Source: Gammaproteobacteria bacterium (lineage in GTDB: Bacteria; Pseudomonadota; Gammaproteobacteria; GRL18). Taken from it: a DNA stretch of 50,290 nt. The stretch covers positions 1 to 50,290 of the forward strand of contig JALUZF010000262.1 of the NCBI GenBank assembly GCA_027012135.1. The letters run 5' to 3'. This document shows positions 26,508 to 34,638 of this stretch, piece after piece. The translations under genes and the position numbers were made by a program. The notes under the pieces were generated by a model that saw only the letters and a list, made by a program, of their open reading frames with translations, was not told the DNA's origin and made no database searches. The first letter of the stretch is position 1; every line of letters begins with the position of its first letter.

Positions 26508-26565
26508 TGCACCAGCTTAGCGCACCATTTTTGTGCAGGCGATTTATTTTTTCTATTTTGGTGCA
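26508..26565 (+). promoter_or_regulatory. cluster of NtrC-like binding sites
   Basis: CGCACCATTTTTGTGCA (26521-26537) matches the enteric NtrC consensus TGCACCA-W3-TGGTGCA at all but two fixed positions. An overlapping weaker site starts with a perfect half, TGCACCA (26508-26524). A further perfect half-site, TGGTGCA, lies at 26559-26565. They sit about 80-135 nt upstream of the sigma-54 -12 element, normal for NtrC enhancers. Confidence 0.7.
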
Positions 26566-26629
26566 TAAGAGCTTAAGAAAGCCTCTCAAAATTAAACTAA
26601 GATATTGTATAAAAATAACTTTTTTTCAA

Positions 26630-27069
<440 letters not shown>

Positions 27070-27095
27070 GAAGGCTTTAATAGGAGATATTACTC

Positions 27096-28364
27096 GTGGA
27101 AAATAATGTTTATCACTTACAATATGCAATGGACACATTTTATTTTTTAATGTGTGGCGCCCTTGTTATGTGGATGGCCGCTGGCTTTGCTATGCTGGAA
27201 GCCGGTCTTGTGCGTACTAAAAACACCGCTGAAATTCTGACCAAGAACGTCGCTCTGTATGCGATTTCCTGTATTATGTACCTGATTATCGGTTACGACA
27301 TCATGTACGGCGGCAGCATGTTCCTGAACGGCCTGGTGGTTGGCGATGGTTATGTTGACGAAACCTTAAAAGCTTTTGCTGAACAGGCTGATTTTACCGG
27401 CGGTTCTATTTATTCCGGTGCTTCTGATTTCTTCTTCCAGGTGGTCTTCGTTGCCACTGCTATGTCAATTGTATCCGGTGCAGTTGCTGAACGTATGAAA
27501 TTATGGGCGTTCCTGTTATTTGCAGTATTCATGACTGCCTTTATATACCCAATGGAAGGTTCCTGGACCTGGAATGGTGCTGACGTATTCGGCCTGTACA
27601 ACCTGGGCGACCTGGGCTTCTCTGACTTTGCCGGTTCCGGTATTGTACACATGGCTGGTGCTTCTGCTGCCTTGGCCGGCGTTTTATTACTGGGTGCCCG
27701 GAAAGGTAAATACGGTAAAAACGGTGAAGTCAAAGCGATTCCTGGTGCCAACCTGCCTTTAGCGACTTTAGGTACTTTCATCCTGTGGATGGGCTGGTTC
27801 GGTTTTAACGGCGGTTCTGTTCTAAAACTGGGCGATATTGCTAATGCTAATGCTGTTGCCATGGTATTTCTGAACACCAATGCCGCGGCTGCTGGTGGTG
27901 CTGTTGCTGCCCTGATTGTGGCCCGTATCCTGTACGGTAAAGCTGATTTAACCATGCTGTTAAACGGCGCTTTAGCCGGTCTGGTAGCAATTACAGCTGA
28001 GCCTTCTACGCCGACTCCTTTGCTAGCTACCCTGTTTGGTGCTGCCGGTGGTGTTCTGGTAGTCTTCAGCATCCTGACTCTGGATAAAATGCGTATTGAT
28101 GATCCAGTCGGTGCTATCTCCGTGCACGGTGTAGTAGGTTTCCTGGGTCTAATGCTGGTACCTCTGACTAATGGCGATGTCAGCTTCTCCGGTCAGTTAA
28201 TCGGTGCTGCAACTATATTTGGCTGGGTATTCGGTACTTCACTGGTCGTCTGGCTGGTTATTAAGATGATTATGGGTATTCGAGTCAGCGAAGAGGAAGA
28301 ATACGAAGGTGTCGACCTGGCAGAATGTGGCCTGGAAGCCTACCCAGAGTTTACCAACAAATAA
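27096..28364 (+). CDS. amtB: ammonium transporter
   Basis: A 422-residue Amt/Mep/Rh channel of the inner membrane with eleven or so membrane segments. Characteristic regions include ALVMWMAAGFAMLEAGLVRTKN, the signature FAGSGIVHMAGASAALAG with the first pore histidine, LGTFILWMGWFGFNGGSVL, and ISVHGVVGFLGL with the second pore histidine. The start is GTG 27096 behind GGAG (no in-frame ATG nearby). It is co-transcribed with glnK, 26 nt apart, and ends at a strong terminator. Confidence 0.97.
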   Translation: MENNVYHLQYAMDTFYFLMCGALVMWMAAGFAMLEAGLVRTKNTAEILTKNVALYAISCIMYLIIGYDIMYGGSMFLNGLVVGDGYVDETLKAFAEQADFTGGSIYSGASDFFFQVVFVATAMSIVSGAVAERMKLWAFLLFAVFMTAFIYPMEGSWTWNGADVFGLYNLGDLGFSDFAGSGIVHMAGASAALAGVLLLGARKGKYGKNGEVKAIPGANLPLATLGTFILWMGWFGFNGGSVLKLGDIANANAVAMVFLNTNAAAAGGAVAALIVARILYGKADLTMLLNGALAGLVAITAEPSTPTPLLATLFGAAGGVLVVFSILTLDKMRIDDPVGAISVHGVVGFLGLMLVPLTNGDVSFSGQLIGAATIFGWVFGTSLVVWLVIKMIMGIRVSEEEEYEGVDLAECGLEAYPEFTNK

Positions 28365-28443
28365 ACTCTACTATATAAGCATACGTAAGAATACGTATGT
28401 ACACATAAGCAGAATGAATTAACATTCATGAGCTTATTTATAG

Positions 28444-28470
28444 AAAGCACCCTTCGGGGTGCTTTTTTTT
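28444..28470 (+). terminator. rho-independent terminator of glnK-amtB
   Basis: AAAGCACCC (28444-28452), loop TTCG and GGGTGCTTT (28457-28465) form a perfect 9-bp stem with the stable UUCG tetraloop, followed by five more T. It lies 80 nt after the amtB stop. Confidence 0.95.
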
Positions 28471-28647
28471 GCCCTGTAATCTGTTAATCTGGACCTGGAC
28501 CACAAAAATCAGGCCTTTTATTCATTAAAATTCTAAATTATTAATTAAATCCTCGTGGTATTGAGAACATTTACCAAAAAAGAAACTATAATAAAAATTA
28601 TTGAAAAAAGTTATTGGAATAAGCTTTAGCCACTTTCAGGAGACAAA

Positions 28648-29088
28648 ATGAAACCGTTAATTATCCGTTCAGCTAAATTAAGTATAGTACTTATATTATC
28701 ATTACTGTTTCTGAGCCAGTTTGCTCAGGCTGAAAAAACAACGGAAATTTATAAGTGGGTAGATAAGGAAGGCCGGGTACACTATGCAGCCCGCCCAGGC
28801 GACAAGAGTGCCCAGAAAATGCACCTGGGCAGCCGGATATTTCATAAACAGTCGGCTGCAGATAAAGAGCAACAAAACCAGGAAAATAATCAGGAACGGG
28901 TTAAATTGTGCAAAGACTCTCGTGCCACCCTGGAAAAATACAAAAAAGCACCGTTTCTTTATCGCTATGATGAAGAGAAAAAACAAAAGGTTCGCCTGAC
29001 TGAAGCCGAAGCAAAAGAGGCTTTTATGCAGGCAGAAAAAGATGTCAGCTACTGGTGTAACCCACCCTTATCTGAGACAGAGCAATAA
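28648..29088 (+). CDS. DUF4124 domain-containing exported protein
   Basis: A 146-residue protein with a signal peptide (LSIVLILSLLFLSQFAQA, cleavage after AQA). A DUF4124-type segment follows, TTEIYKWVDKEGRVHYAARPGDKSAQKM, the Y-W-D-x-x-G-x-x-Y/H-Y pattern of this small periplasmic domain. The rest is charged, with two cysteines (KLCKDS and YWCNPP). Function is unknown for the family. An excellent SD (AGGAGACAAAATG) fixes the start. It stands alone between the amtB terminator and the OmpA lipoprotein. Confidence 0.88.
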   Translation: MKPLIIRSAKLSIVLILSLLFLSQFAQAEKTTEIYKWVDKEGRVHYAARPGDKSAQKMHLGSRIFHKQSAADKEQQNQENNQERVKLCKDSRATLEKYKKAPFLYRYDEEKKQKVRLTEAEAKEAFMQAEKDVSYWCNPPLSETEQ

Positions 29089-29188
29089 ATACCTGAGCAA
29101 AAGCTAAGCAAAAGAAAGTCGTTGGATAGCTGGTAATTAAATCAGGCTGTCCGCTTATAACACAGCATAAAAAAGAGCTAAAACTATT

Positions 29189-29899
29189 ATGAATAACAAT
29201 CTTGTAAAACCCCGTGGACAGAGTTTAAAAATTGCAAAAAAATCAAAAACGACCCTGGCCGTCAGTGCTATCTTATTAGGCAGTCTTGCCTTAGGTGCCT
29301 GTACTACCATTGATCCCTATACCCGGGAAGAAAAAACCAGTAATGCAGCTAAAGGTACTGCCATTGGAGCCGTCGGCGGTGCAGTTTTAGGTGTGCTTGC
29401 CGGTGACAGCAGAAAAGCCACCCTGATCGGTGCCGGTATTGGAGCTCTGGCAGGTGGCGGTATTGGTTATTATATGGATACCCAGGAAGCCAAGCTTCGC
29501 CAGGAACTGGAAGCCACTGGTGTCAGTGTCACCCGTAGCGGTAATTCCATTATTCTGAATATGCCCGGTAATATTACTTTTAATACCAATTCCAGTGCCA
29601 TTTCCGCTAATTTTTACCGGGTCCTGGATTCCGTAGCCAAGGTGATTAATGAGTTTGAAAAAACTTATGTGGATGTCTATGGCCATACCGATAGTGTTGG
29701 TGATGCAGCTTATAATATGAGGCTGTCCCAGCAGCGTGCTGATGCCGTGGCAAAATACCTGGAAACCCGCAATGTTCTGCCCCAGCGTATTATGACCAAG
29801 GGAATGGGTGAAGATTATCCTATTGCATCCAATGATACCGCCGATGGTCGTTCGCAGAACCGTCGGGTAGAAATCAAACTAACCCCCATAACTAACTAA
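29189..29899 (+). CDS. OmpA-family lipoprotein with glycine zipper
   Basis: A 236-residue outer-membrane lipoprotein. The lipobox LALGAC places the lipidated cysteine at residue 38 after a long, basic signal sequence. Residues about 53-95 form a glycine zipper (AAKGTAIGAVGGAVLGVLAG...LIGAGIGALAGGGIGYYMD). The C-terminal OmpA domain (about 120-232) binds peptidoglycan through the conserved YGHTDSVGDAAYNMRLSQQRADAVAKYL block. It resembles YiaD-type proteins. A GC-rich hairpin follows the stop codon. Confidence 0.92.
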   Translation: MNNNLVKPRGQSLKIAKKSKTTLAVSAILLGSLALGACTTIDPYTREEKTSNAAKGTAIGAVGGAVLGVLAGDSRKATLIGAGIGALAGGGIGYYMDTQEAKLRQELEATGVSVTRSGNSIILNMPGNITFNTNSSAISANFYRVLDSVAKVINEFEKTYVDVYGHTDSVGDAAYNMRLSQQRADAVAKYLETRNVLPQRIMTKGMGEDYPIASNDTADGRSQNRRVEIKLTPITN

Positions 29900-29907
29900 T
29901 CCCCTGG

Positions 29908-29928
29908 CCCTCTCCCTCCGGGAGAGGG
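29908..29928. terminator. GC-rich hairpin between convergent genes
   Basis: CCCTCTCCC (29908-29916) and GGGAGAGGG (29920-29928) form a perfect 9-bp stem with loop TCC. There is no T-run. It sits between the OmpA lipoprotein stop and the convergent CWC gene stop. It may act as a bidirectional pause or as a REP-like repeat. Confidence 0.55.
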
Positions 29929-29932
29929 GATA

Positions 29933-30145
29933 TTAACATTTAACATTCACCCTTTCCCAGCAGCTTCTGCAAATACATTGTTTCCTGTCCAGTAGCAAAT
30001 TTTCCAGCACGGATTTATCCAGAGTTTTCGGCATTGAAAAACACCAGCATTCCTTAACGCCTGTCTCCGGCTTTGCTGTCGCCATTGCACAATGATTCAG
30101 CTGACCACATAGAGGACATATTCCAGGCTGTTGAATTACGTTCAT
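29933..30145 (-). CDS. cysteine-rich CWC family protein
   Basis: A 70-residue protein with eight cysteines, in the CWC pattern CPLCGQLNHC...ECWCFSMP...CICRSCWE. Metal binding is likely and function is unknown. Its ATG overlaps the stop of the TauE-family gene (ATGA), so the two are co-translated, a pairing seen in other Proteobacteria (from memory). Confidence 0.88.
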   Translation of the reverse strand: MNVIQQPGICPLCGQLNHCAMATAKPETGVKECWCFSMPKTLDKSVLENLLLDRKQCICRSCWERVNVKC

Positions 30146-30975
30146 CCGTTAATAAGCCCATAAATAATTTTTAACGCCAGAATAATCAGCAGTATTGAAA
30201 AAAAACGGCTTAATGCCTGTTTTGACAGTCGATGGGAAAGATAGACACCAACAGGAGCCGTCAGTACAGACAGACTGATAATGGCAAAAAAAGCAGGCAA
30301 ATAAACATAGCCCAGCATTCCCGGCTGGAGGATCACTCCACCGATGTTATTTTCCAGGCTGCGCCAGTAAAAACCCAGCGTACCAAACAGGGCTATGGGC
30401 AGGCCCAGGGCACTGGAAATGGCCACCGCATTCTGAATAACAATACTACTGCGGTTAAGAAAGGGGACAGTCATGGTTCCACCGCCAATCCCCACCAGGG
30501 AGGAAATTATTCCAATCAGCAAGGCAACCAGACTGGTTGCAGGAAATGAGGGCAGCTGTGCTTTATGCCGGGGTGACCAGCCCAGCCACATTTTAATACT
30601 GACCAGCATTAGAAAACCTGCAAATACCAGTAGTAACCAAGTTCGTGGAATATAAGTCGCCAGCCATGCCCCCAGAAAAGCACCGGCCAGGATACCCGGC
30701 GCCAGTTGCCGGAATACTAACCAGTCAATCGCCTGTTTTCTGTGCTGGGAATAAATGGCCGAAACAGCAGTAAAGATAATCGTTGCCAGCGATGTGGCTA
30801 TGGCTACATGCGCCTGTAATTCATGGGGAATATTAAAATTCTGATGGCCTGTTAAATAATCAAATACCATCAGAGTGAAAGGGACTATAATCAGTCCACC
30901 GCCTATACCCAGTAAGCCTGCGGCAATGCCGGTAAAAGCGCCAATGGCCATAAAACTGATAATTTCTATTAACAT
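30142..30975 (-). CDS. TauE/SafE family sulfite-exporter-like permease
   Basis: A 277-residue protein with about eight membrane segments and the duplicated family motif: GIAAGLLGIGGGLIIVPF near the N-terminus and LIGIISSLVGIGGGTMTVPFLNR in the second half. Family members export sulfite, sulfoacetate or similar organosulfur anions. The actual substrate is not readable from the sequence. It is co-translated with the small CWC protein. Confidence 0.92.
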   Translation of the reverse strand: MLIEIISFMAIGAFTGIAAGLLGIGGGLIIVPFTLMVFDYLTGHQNFNIPHELQAHVAIATSLATIIFTAVSAIYSQHRKQAIDWLVFRQLAPGILAGAFLGAWLATYIPRTWLLLVFAGFLMLVSIKMWLGWSPRHKAQLPSFPATSLVALLIGIISSLVGIGGGTMTVPFLNRSSIVIQNAVAISSALGLPIALFGTLGFYWRSLENNIGGVILQPGMLGYVYLPAFFAIISLSVLTAPVGVYLSHRLSKQALSRFFSILLIILALKIIYGLING

Positions 30976-30997
30976 AAAAGAGCCGGGGAAACAGGGG

Positions 30998-31645
30998 TTA
31001 TAGTTTTTGCATAAAGGTATTGATGTTCCGGGCCTTTAACTGTGTCTTTACCTGTTCCATTTTCTTGCGGTCAGTGCTGGGGCCGACTCGTACCCGGTAC
31101 ATTTGCTGGTTGTTATTACGGATCACCTGGATATTGGATTCTACGCCTAAAAAGGCCAGTCGGGCTTTCATGGCATCGGCTTTGCTGAGTTCCTTAAATG
31201 CACCGACCTGGAGTTGATACAGCTGATTTGAAAAGACCGGTTTACTGGCAGGCACTTGAGTCTGAGTTGTTTTAGCTGCTTTTGATGCAGTTTGACTGGT
31301 CTTCGGTCTGGCTGAATTTTTTGATGCCGCCCGGTATTTGGCTGTCGTACTTTCCGGACGGATCACTTCGACTTCCCGATCTGGTAAAACAGTATAAAAA
31401 TCGAACTGGTGTTCTTTAGTATTTTCCTGCTTATGGTCAGATTTTTTTTCAGGTTTTGGCTGAATTTTTACTGTCGTAGTTTCACCCTGCTCCGGCAGTT
31501 GATCCAGATGAATCAGAAAAGCGACAAAAGCAGCCAGCAGAACAGCCATAACCGCCCAGGATAAAACCGAATTTTTTTTCTCTGTTTTACGGGTTGCTCC
31601 GGATTTTTTCCTGCCACGTTTGCCAGGTTTTTTGCCTGTCGCCAT
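30998..31645 (-). CDS. FtsN-like SPOR domain protein
   Basis: A 215-residue bitopic protein with a basic N-terminus (KKPGKRGRKKSGATRKTEKK), one membrane segment (about 29-46), a charged periplasmic linker and a C-terminal SPOR domain (about 137-215; YQLQVGAFKELSKADAMKARLAFLGVES...YRVRVGPSTDRKKMEQVKTQLKARNI). SPOR domains bind denuded glycan at the septum. Its position 3 nt after argS fits the usual argS-ftsN order and suggests an FtsN role in cell division. Confidence 0.9.
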   Translation of the reverse strand: MATGKKPGKRGRKKSGATRKTEKKNSVLSWAVMAVLLAAFVAFLIHLDQLPEQGETTTVKIQPKPEKKSDHKQENTKEHQFDFYTVLPDREVEVIRPESTTAKYRAASKNSARPKTSQTASKAAKTTQTQVPASKPVFSNQLYQLQVGAFKELSKADAMKARLAFLGVESNIQVIRNNNQQMYRVRVGPSTDRKKMEQVKTQLKARNINTFMQKL

Positions 31646-31648
31646 GAT

Positions 31649-33406
31649 TTACATCTCCTCCGGCGCAGACACACCCAGCAATGCCAGGCCGTTTTTCAGC
31701 ACCTGGCGGGTAGCCACTACCAGTACCAGGCGGGCATTACGCAGGGCTTCGTCCTCTACCAGAAACTGGTGGGCGTTATAATAAGTATGCAGGGCATTCG
31801 CCAGTTCCCGCAGGTAATGGGCAATTAAATGCGGTTCATGCTGACTGGCCGAAACCAGTACCACTTCCGGATACCTGGCCAGCTGCTGCAGAATATCATC
31901 CTCATGGGACTCCGTCAGCAATGCCAGATTAGCCAGCCCAAGTATCTGATCAAAATTCAGTTGCTTGTCCTTCATCTGCCGGAACACACTGCAGATACGG
32001 GCATGGGCATACTGAATATAATAGACCGGGTTTTCCGAACTTCTGGACTTGGCCAGATCCAGATCAAAATCCAGGTGCTGTTCACACTTGCGCATGACAT
32101 AAAAGAAACGTGCGGCATCACTGCCCACTTCCTCACGCAGTTCCCGCAGAGTCACAAAAGAGCCGCTGCGGGTGGACATCTGTACTTTTTCTCCGCCCCG
32201 GTATAAATTGGCAAACTGTACCAGCAGCACATCCAGTGCTTCCGGATCATAGCCCAGAGCCTGCAGAGCCGCTTTTACCCTGGGTACATAGCCGTGATGA
32301 TCGGCGCCCCAGACATCGATAACCTGAGCATAGCCCCGATCAAACTTATCCATATGATAGGCAATATCTGAGGCAAAATAAGTGGTCTGACCGTTATCCC
32401 GCTGTACTACCCGATCCTTGTCATCACCAAAATCCGTAGAGCGGAACCATAAGGCACCACCTTTTTCATAGACGCGATTATTTTCACGCAGACGTTCAAT
32501 GCCCTTATTCACCAGCCCCTTATCCATCAGGGAACGCTCTGAATACCACTCATCATAATGCACGCCAAAACCCTGCAGATCTTCACGAATATCATCCAGT
32601 ATAGAATTCAGCGCCAGTTCAAAGACAAAACGGTAGCGGTTATCCCCCAGGAGCATTTTGGCTTTCTGGATCAGAGCATCAATATGTGCTTCCTTATCAC
32701 CGCCCTGAGGCTCATCCGCCGGCAGCTCAGACATAACCGCATCGGCATCCGTCAGATAAGTATCACCATGTTCACGGATCAGTTCGGCCACAATATCACG
32801 GATATAATCGCCTTTATAGCCATTGGCTGGAAAGACAATAGCGACCTGATACTGTTCCAGGTAACGCAGCCAGACTGAGGTTGCCAGAATATCCATCTGC
32901 CGGCCGGCATCATTGACATAATATTCCCGATGCACTTTATAGCCAATGGCTTCCAGCAGATTGGCCAGGGTCGCACCATAGGCCGCACCACGGCCATGCC
33001 CTACATGCAGCGGCCCGGTGGGGTTAGCGGATACAAATTCCACCTGTACTGTCTGCCCAGCCCCCTTATCCGAACAGCCGAATTGATCACCCTGTTCAAT
33101 AACCTGGCTGATAACACTTAAACGGGAATCACTGCTGACAAAAAAGTTGATAAAACCGGGGCCGGCAATATCGACTTTTTCCACAAAATCATTTTCCGGC
33201 AGAGCATCCACAATGAGCTGGGCTATTTCGCGGGGATTTTTACGAGCCGGTTTGGCCAGCATCATGGCGACATTGGCTGCAAAATCACCATGGCTTTTAT
33301 CGCGGGTCCGATCAATTTTAATAACCGGTATATCAACGCTTAGAGAACCATTGTCTATTAAAACCTGAATAGCATCGCTAAGCAGTGTCTGCAGTTTATC
33401 TTTCAA
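31649..33406 (-). CDS. argS: arginyl-tRNA synthetase
   Basis: A 585-residue class I synthetase that charges tRNA-Arg. It starts [20 protein letters not shown]. The HIGH-type motif is [17 protein letters not shown] and the KMSKS-like segment is VQMSTRSG. The N-terminal additional domain ([32 protein letters not shown]) and C-terminal anticodon-binding DALRR region are typical. The start is TTG 33406 with AGGA upstream. The SPOR gene follows by 3 nt. Confidence 0.97.
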   Translation of the reverse strand: MKDKLQTLLSDAIQVLIDNGSLSVDIPVIKIDRTRDKSHGDFAANVAMMLAKPARKNPREIAQLIVDALPENDFVEKVDIAGPGFINFFVSSDSRLSVISQVIEQGDQFGCSDKGAGQTVQVEFVSANPTGPLHVGHGRGAAYGATLANLLEAIGYKVHREYYVNDAGRQMDILATSVWLRYLEQYQVAIVFPANGYKGDYIRDIVAELIREHGDTYLTDADAVMSELPADEPQGGDKEAHIDALIQKAKMLLGDNRYRFVFELALNSILDDIREDLQGFGVHYDEWYSERSLMDKGLVNKGIERLRENNRVYEKGGALWFRSTDFGDDKDRVVQRDNGQTTYFASDIAYHMDKFDRGYAQVIDVWGADHHGYVPRVKAALQALGYDPEALDVLLVQFANLYRGGEKVQMSTRSGSFVTLRELREEVGSDAARFFYVMRKCEQHLDFDLDLAKSRSSENPVYYIQYAHARICSVFRQMKDKQLNFDQILGLANLALLTESHEDDILQQLARYPEVVLVSASQHEPHLIAHYLRELANALHTYYNAHQFLVEDEALRNARLVLVVATRQVLKNGLALLGVSAPEEM

Positions 33407-33759
33407 GGCCAGGATCCTGTTTTTCGATATTGAAAACCCGCTATTCTAACCTTTAAAGTATAAAAGAACAAAACAGAATCCAATACTAAACTATTAATAT
33501 TTCTGCCCTCATACCTTAAACTCAGTGTCAGGAAACCTTACAATAACAGCACATCAAAGGACAGAACTATGTCAGCTTTTTTTACAACTACTGTAAAAAA
33601 AAATTATCACGCAAATTAAAAATAAAAAAATACCTTATACATGTCAATAAGTTATAGCGGATCTATCAATGAAGGCATAGTTTGTGCTTAATGTAAAGTA
33701 CTAGGTGTAATAAATATGTGATAATTATGTCAGACATATTTAAAAATGGAGATTAAAAA
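33407..33759. other. 353-nt intergenic region between argS and the PEP-CTERM gene
   Basis: Very AT-rich. The argS promoter should lie in the first part on the minus strand. The second part contains a sigma-54-like promoter (33673-33688). A/T runs occur near 33584-33630. No gene was recognised. Confidence 0.65.
33673..33688 (+). promoter_or_regulatory. sigma-54-like promoter of the PEP-CTERM gene
   Basis: AGGCATAGTTTGTGCT has GG (33674-33675) and GC (33686-33687) exactly 10 nt apart, and GGCA and TGCT blocks matching TGGCAYR-N5-TGCW. Initiation near 33699 would leave a leader of about 60 nt. PEP-CTERM genes in floc-forming bacteria are known to depend on RpoN with the PrsK/PrsR pair, which supports the call. 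Confidence 0.6.
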
Positions 33760-34509
33760 ATGAAAACCAAGATAAAATTATTAGTAGCTCTGGCTGCTAT
33801 AACCATAGGAACATCAGCCAACGCAACCATTGCTACCGTTTTTGATGGTATTACTGCTGGTGTAAGTTCTTTTAGTACGACTGTAAATAACGCTGGTGGT
33901 ACAGAAAGTGTTGATGTCTGGACGAATATAAGTAATGGTGTCAGCATCAACCGAACCGATTACACCATTACGCAAAATGATGGCGGAGTTGGCACTGTAA
34001 CCACCTATCACGATATGTCTGGAAAAGCCATAGTTATTAATCCAGCAGGTGGTGGTTCCAATCCACGTACAGATCCTATGGATTATTTTAACAGTGGTAT
34101 TAGCTTTACTTTTACCTCTGCTGTAAATGCCATTGGTTTTGAAGTTGGAGACTGGGCAACCTGCTGTTTTGCTCCAACAACAGAATTATTTATCTCATTT
34201 GATGACGGCGCTCCTATTTTAGTAGCAAGCGCAACTACTGGTAGTGACGGCAGGTTTCCTTCACAATTTAATCCTAATAATCTTGTAACTGATATCTTTG
34301 TTGCTGCCTTTGATGATACCGGTGACTTTACTAAGGTTTCTTTCTGGGGTAATGGCTTAGGTGAATATTTAGTTGCTGGTGGTCAGGTTCGTTATGCCTT
34401 ACTTAATCAGGGTAGTTTACCCGGTGGTGTACCTGAGCCTGCCTCTTTAGCTCTTTTTGGTCTTGGCATCTTAGGACTGGGTTTTGCCCGCAGAAGAAAA
34501 ATAAACTAA
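33760..34509 (+). CDS. PEP-CTERM sorting domain protein
   Basis: A 249-residue exported protein. The signal peptide is MKTKIKLLVALAAITIGTSANA. The middle part is Asn/Thr/Gly-rich with a short paired-cysteine motif (DWATCCFAP). The C-terminus is a textbook PEP-CTERM signal: VPEPASLALFGLG, a hydrophobic stretch, then the basic ARRRKIN end. Exosortase would recognise this signal, cut it and release or anchor the protein in the extracellular matrix. No exosortase is encoded in the window. Good SD (GGAG); single-gene unit with its own terminator. Confidence 0.93.
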   Translation: MKTKIKLLVALAAITIGTSANATIATVFDGITAGVSSFSTTVNNAGGTESVDVWTNISNGVSINRTDYTITQNDGGVGTVTTYHDMSGKAIVINPAGGGSNPRTDPMDYFNSGISFTFTSAVNAIGFEVGDWATCCFAPTTELFISFDDGAPILVASATTGSDGRFPSQFNPNNLVTDIFVAAFDDTGDFTKVSFWGNGLGEYLVAGGQVRYALLNQGSLPGGVPEPASLALFGLGILGLGFARRRKIN

Positions 34510-34573
34510 TAGATTTAGTTTATTTCATTGCTAAACAGCTCTTACGATATATTATTTTATCGGTTTAAGAGAG

Positions 34574-34607
34574 AAAGCCAGCTTAATTTAAGCTGGCTTT
34601 TTTATTT
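34574..34607 (+). terminator. rho-independent terminator of the PEP-CTERM gene
   Basis: AAAGCCAGCTT (34574-34584), loop AATTT and AAGCTGGCTTT (34590-34600) form a perfect 11-bp stem followed by TTTATTT. It is 65 nt after the PEP-CTERM stop. The reverse strand also has a short T-run, so it may serve the convergent priA too. Confidence 0.93.
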
Positions 34608-34638
34608 GCTCTGCTACACTGTAAACTCCTCCCAAAGC

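Noticed and set aside
27410-28072. 220-residue minus-strand open frame opposite amtB
   Set aside because: It is the complement of a clear ammonium transporter, has low-complexity Ala/Pro/Thr composition and no family resemblance. The open frame results from amtB codon usage.
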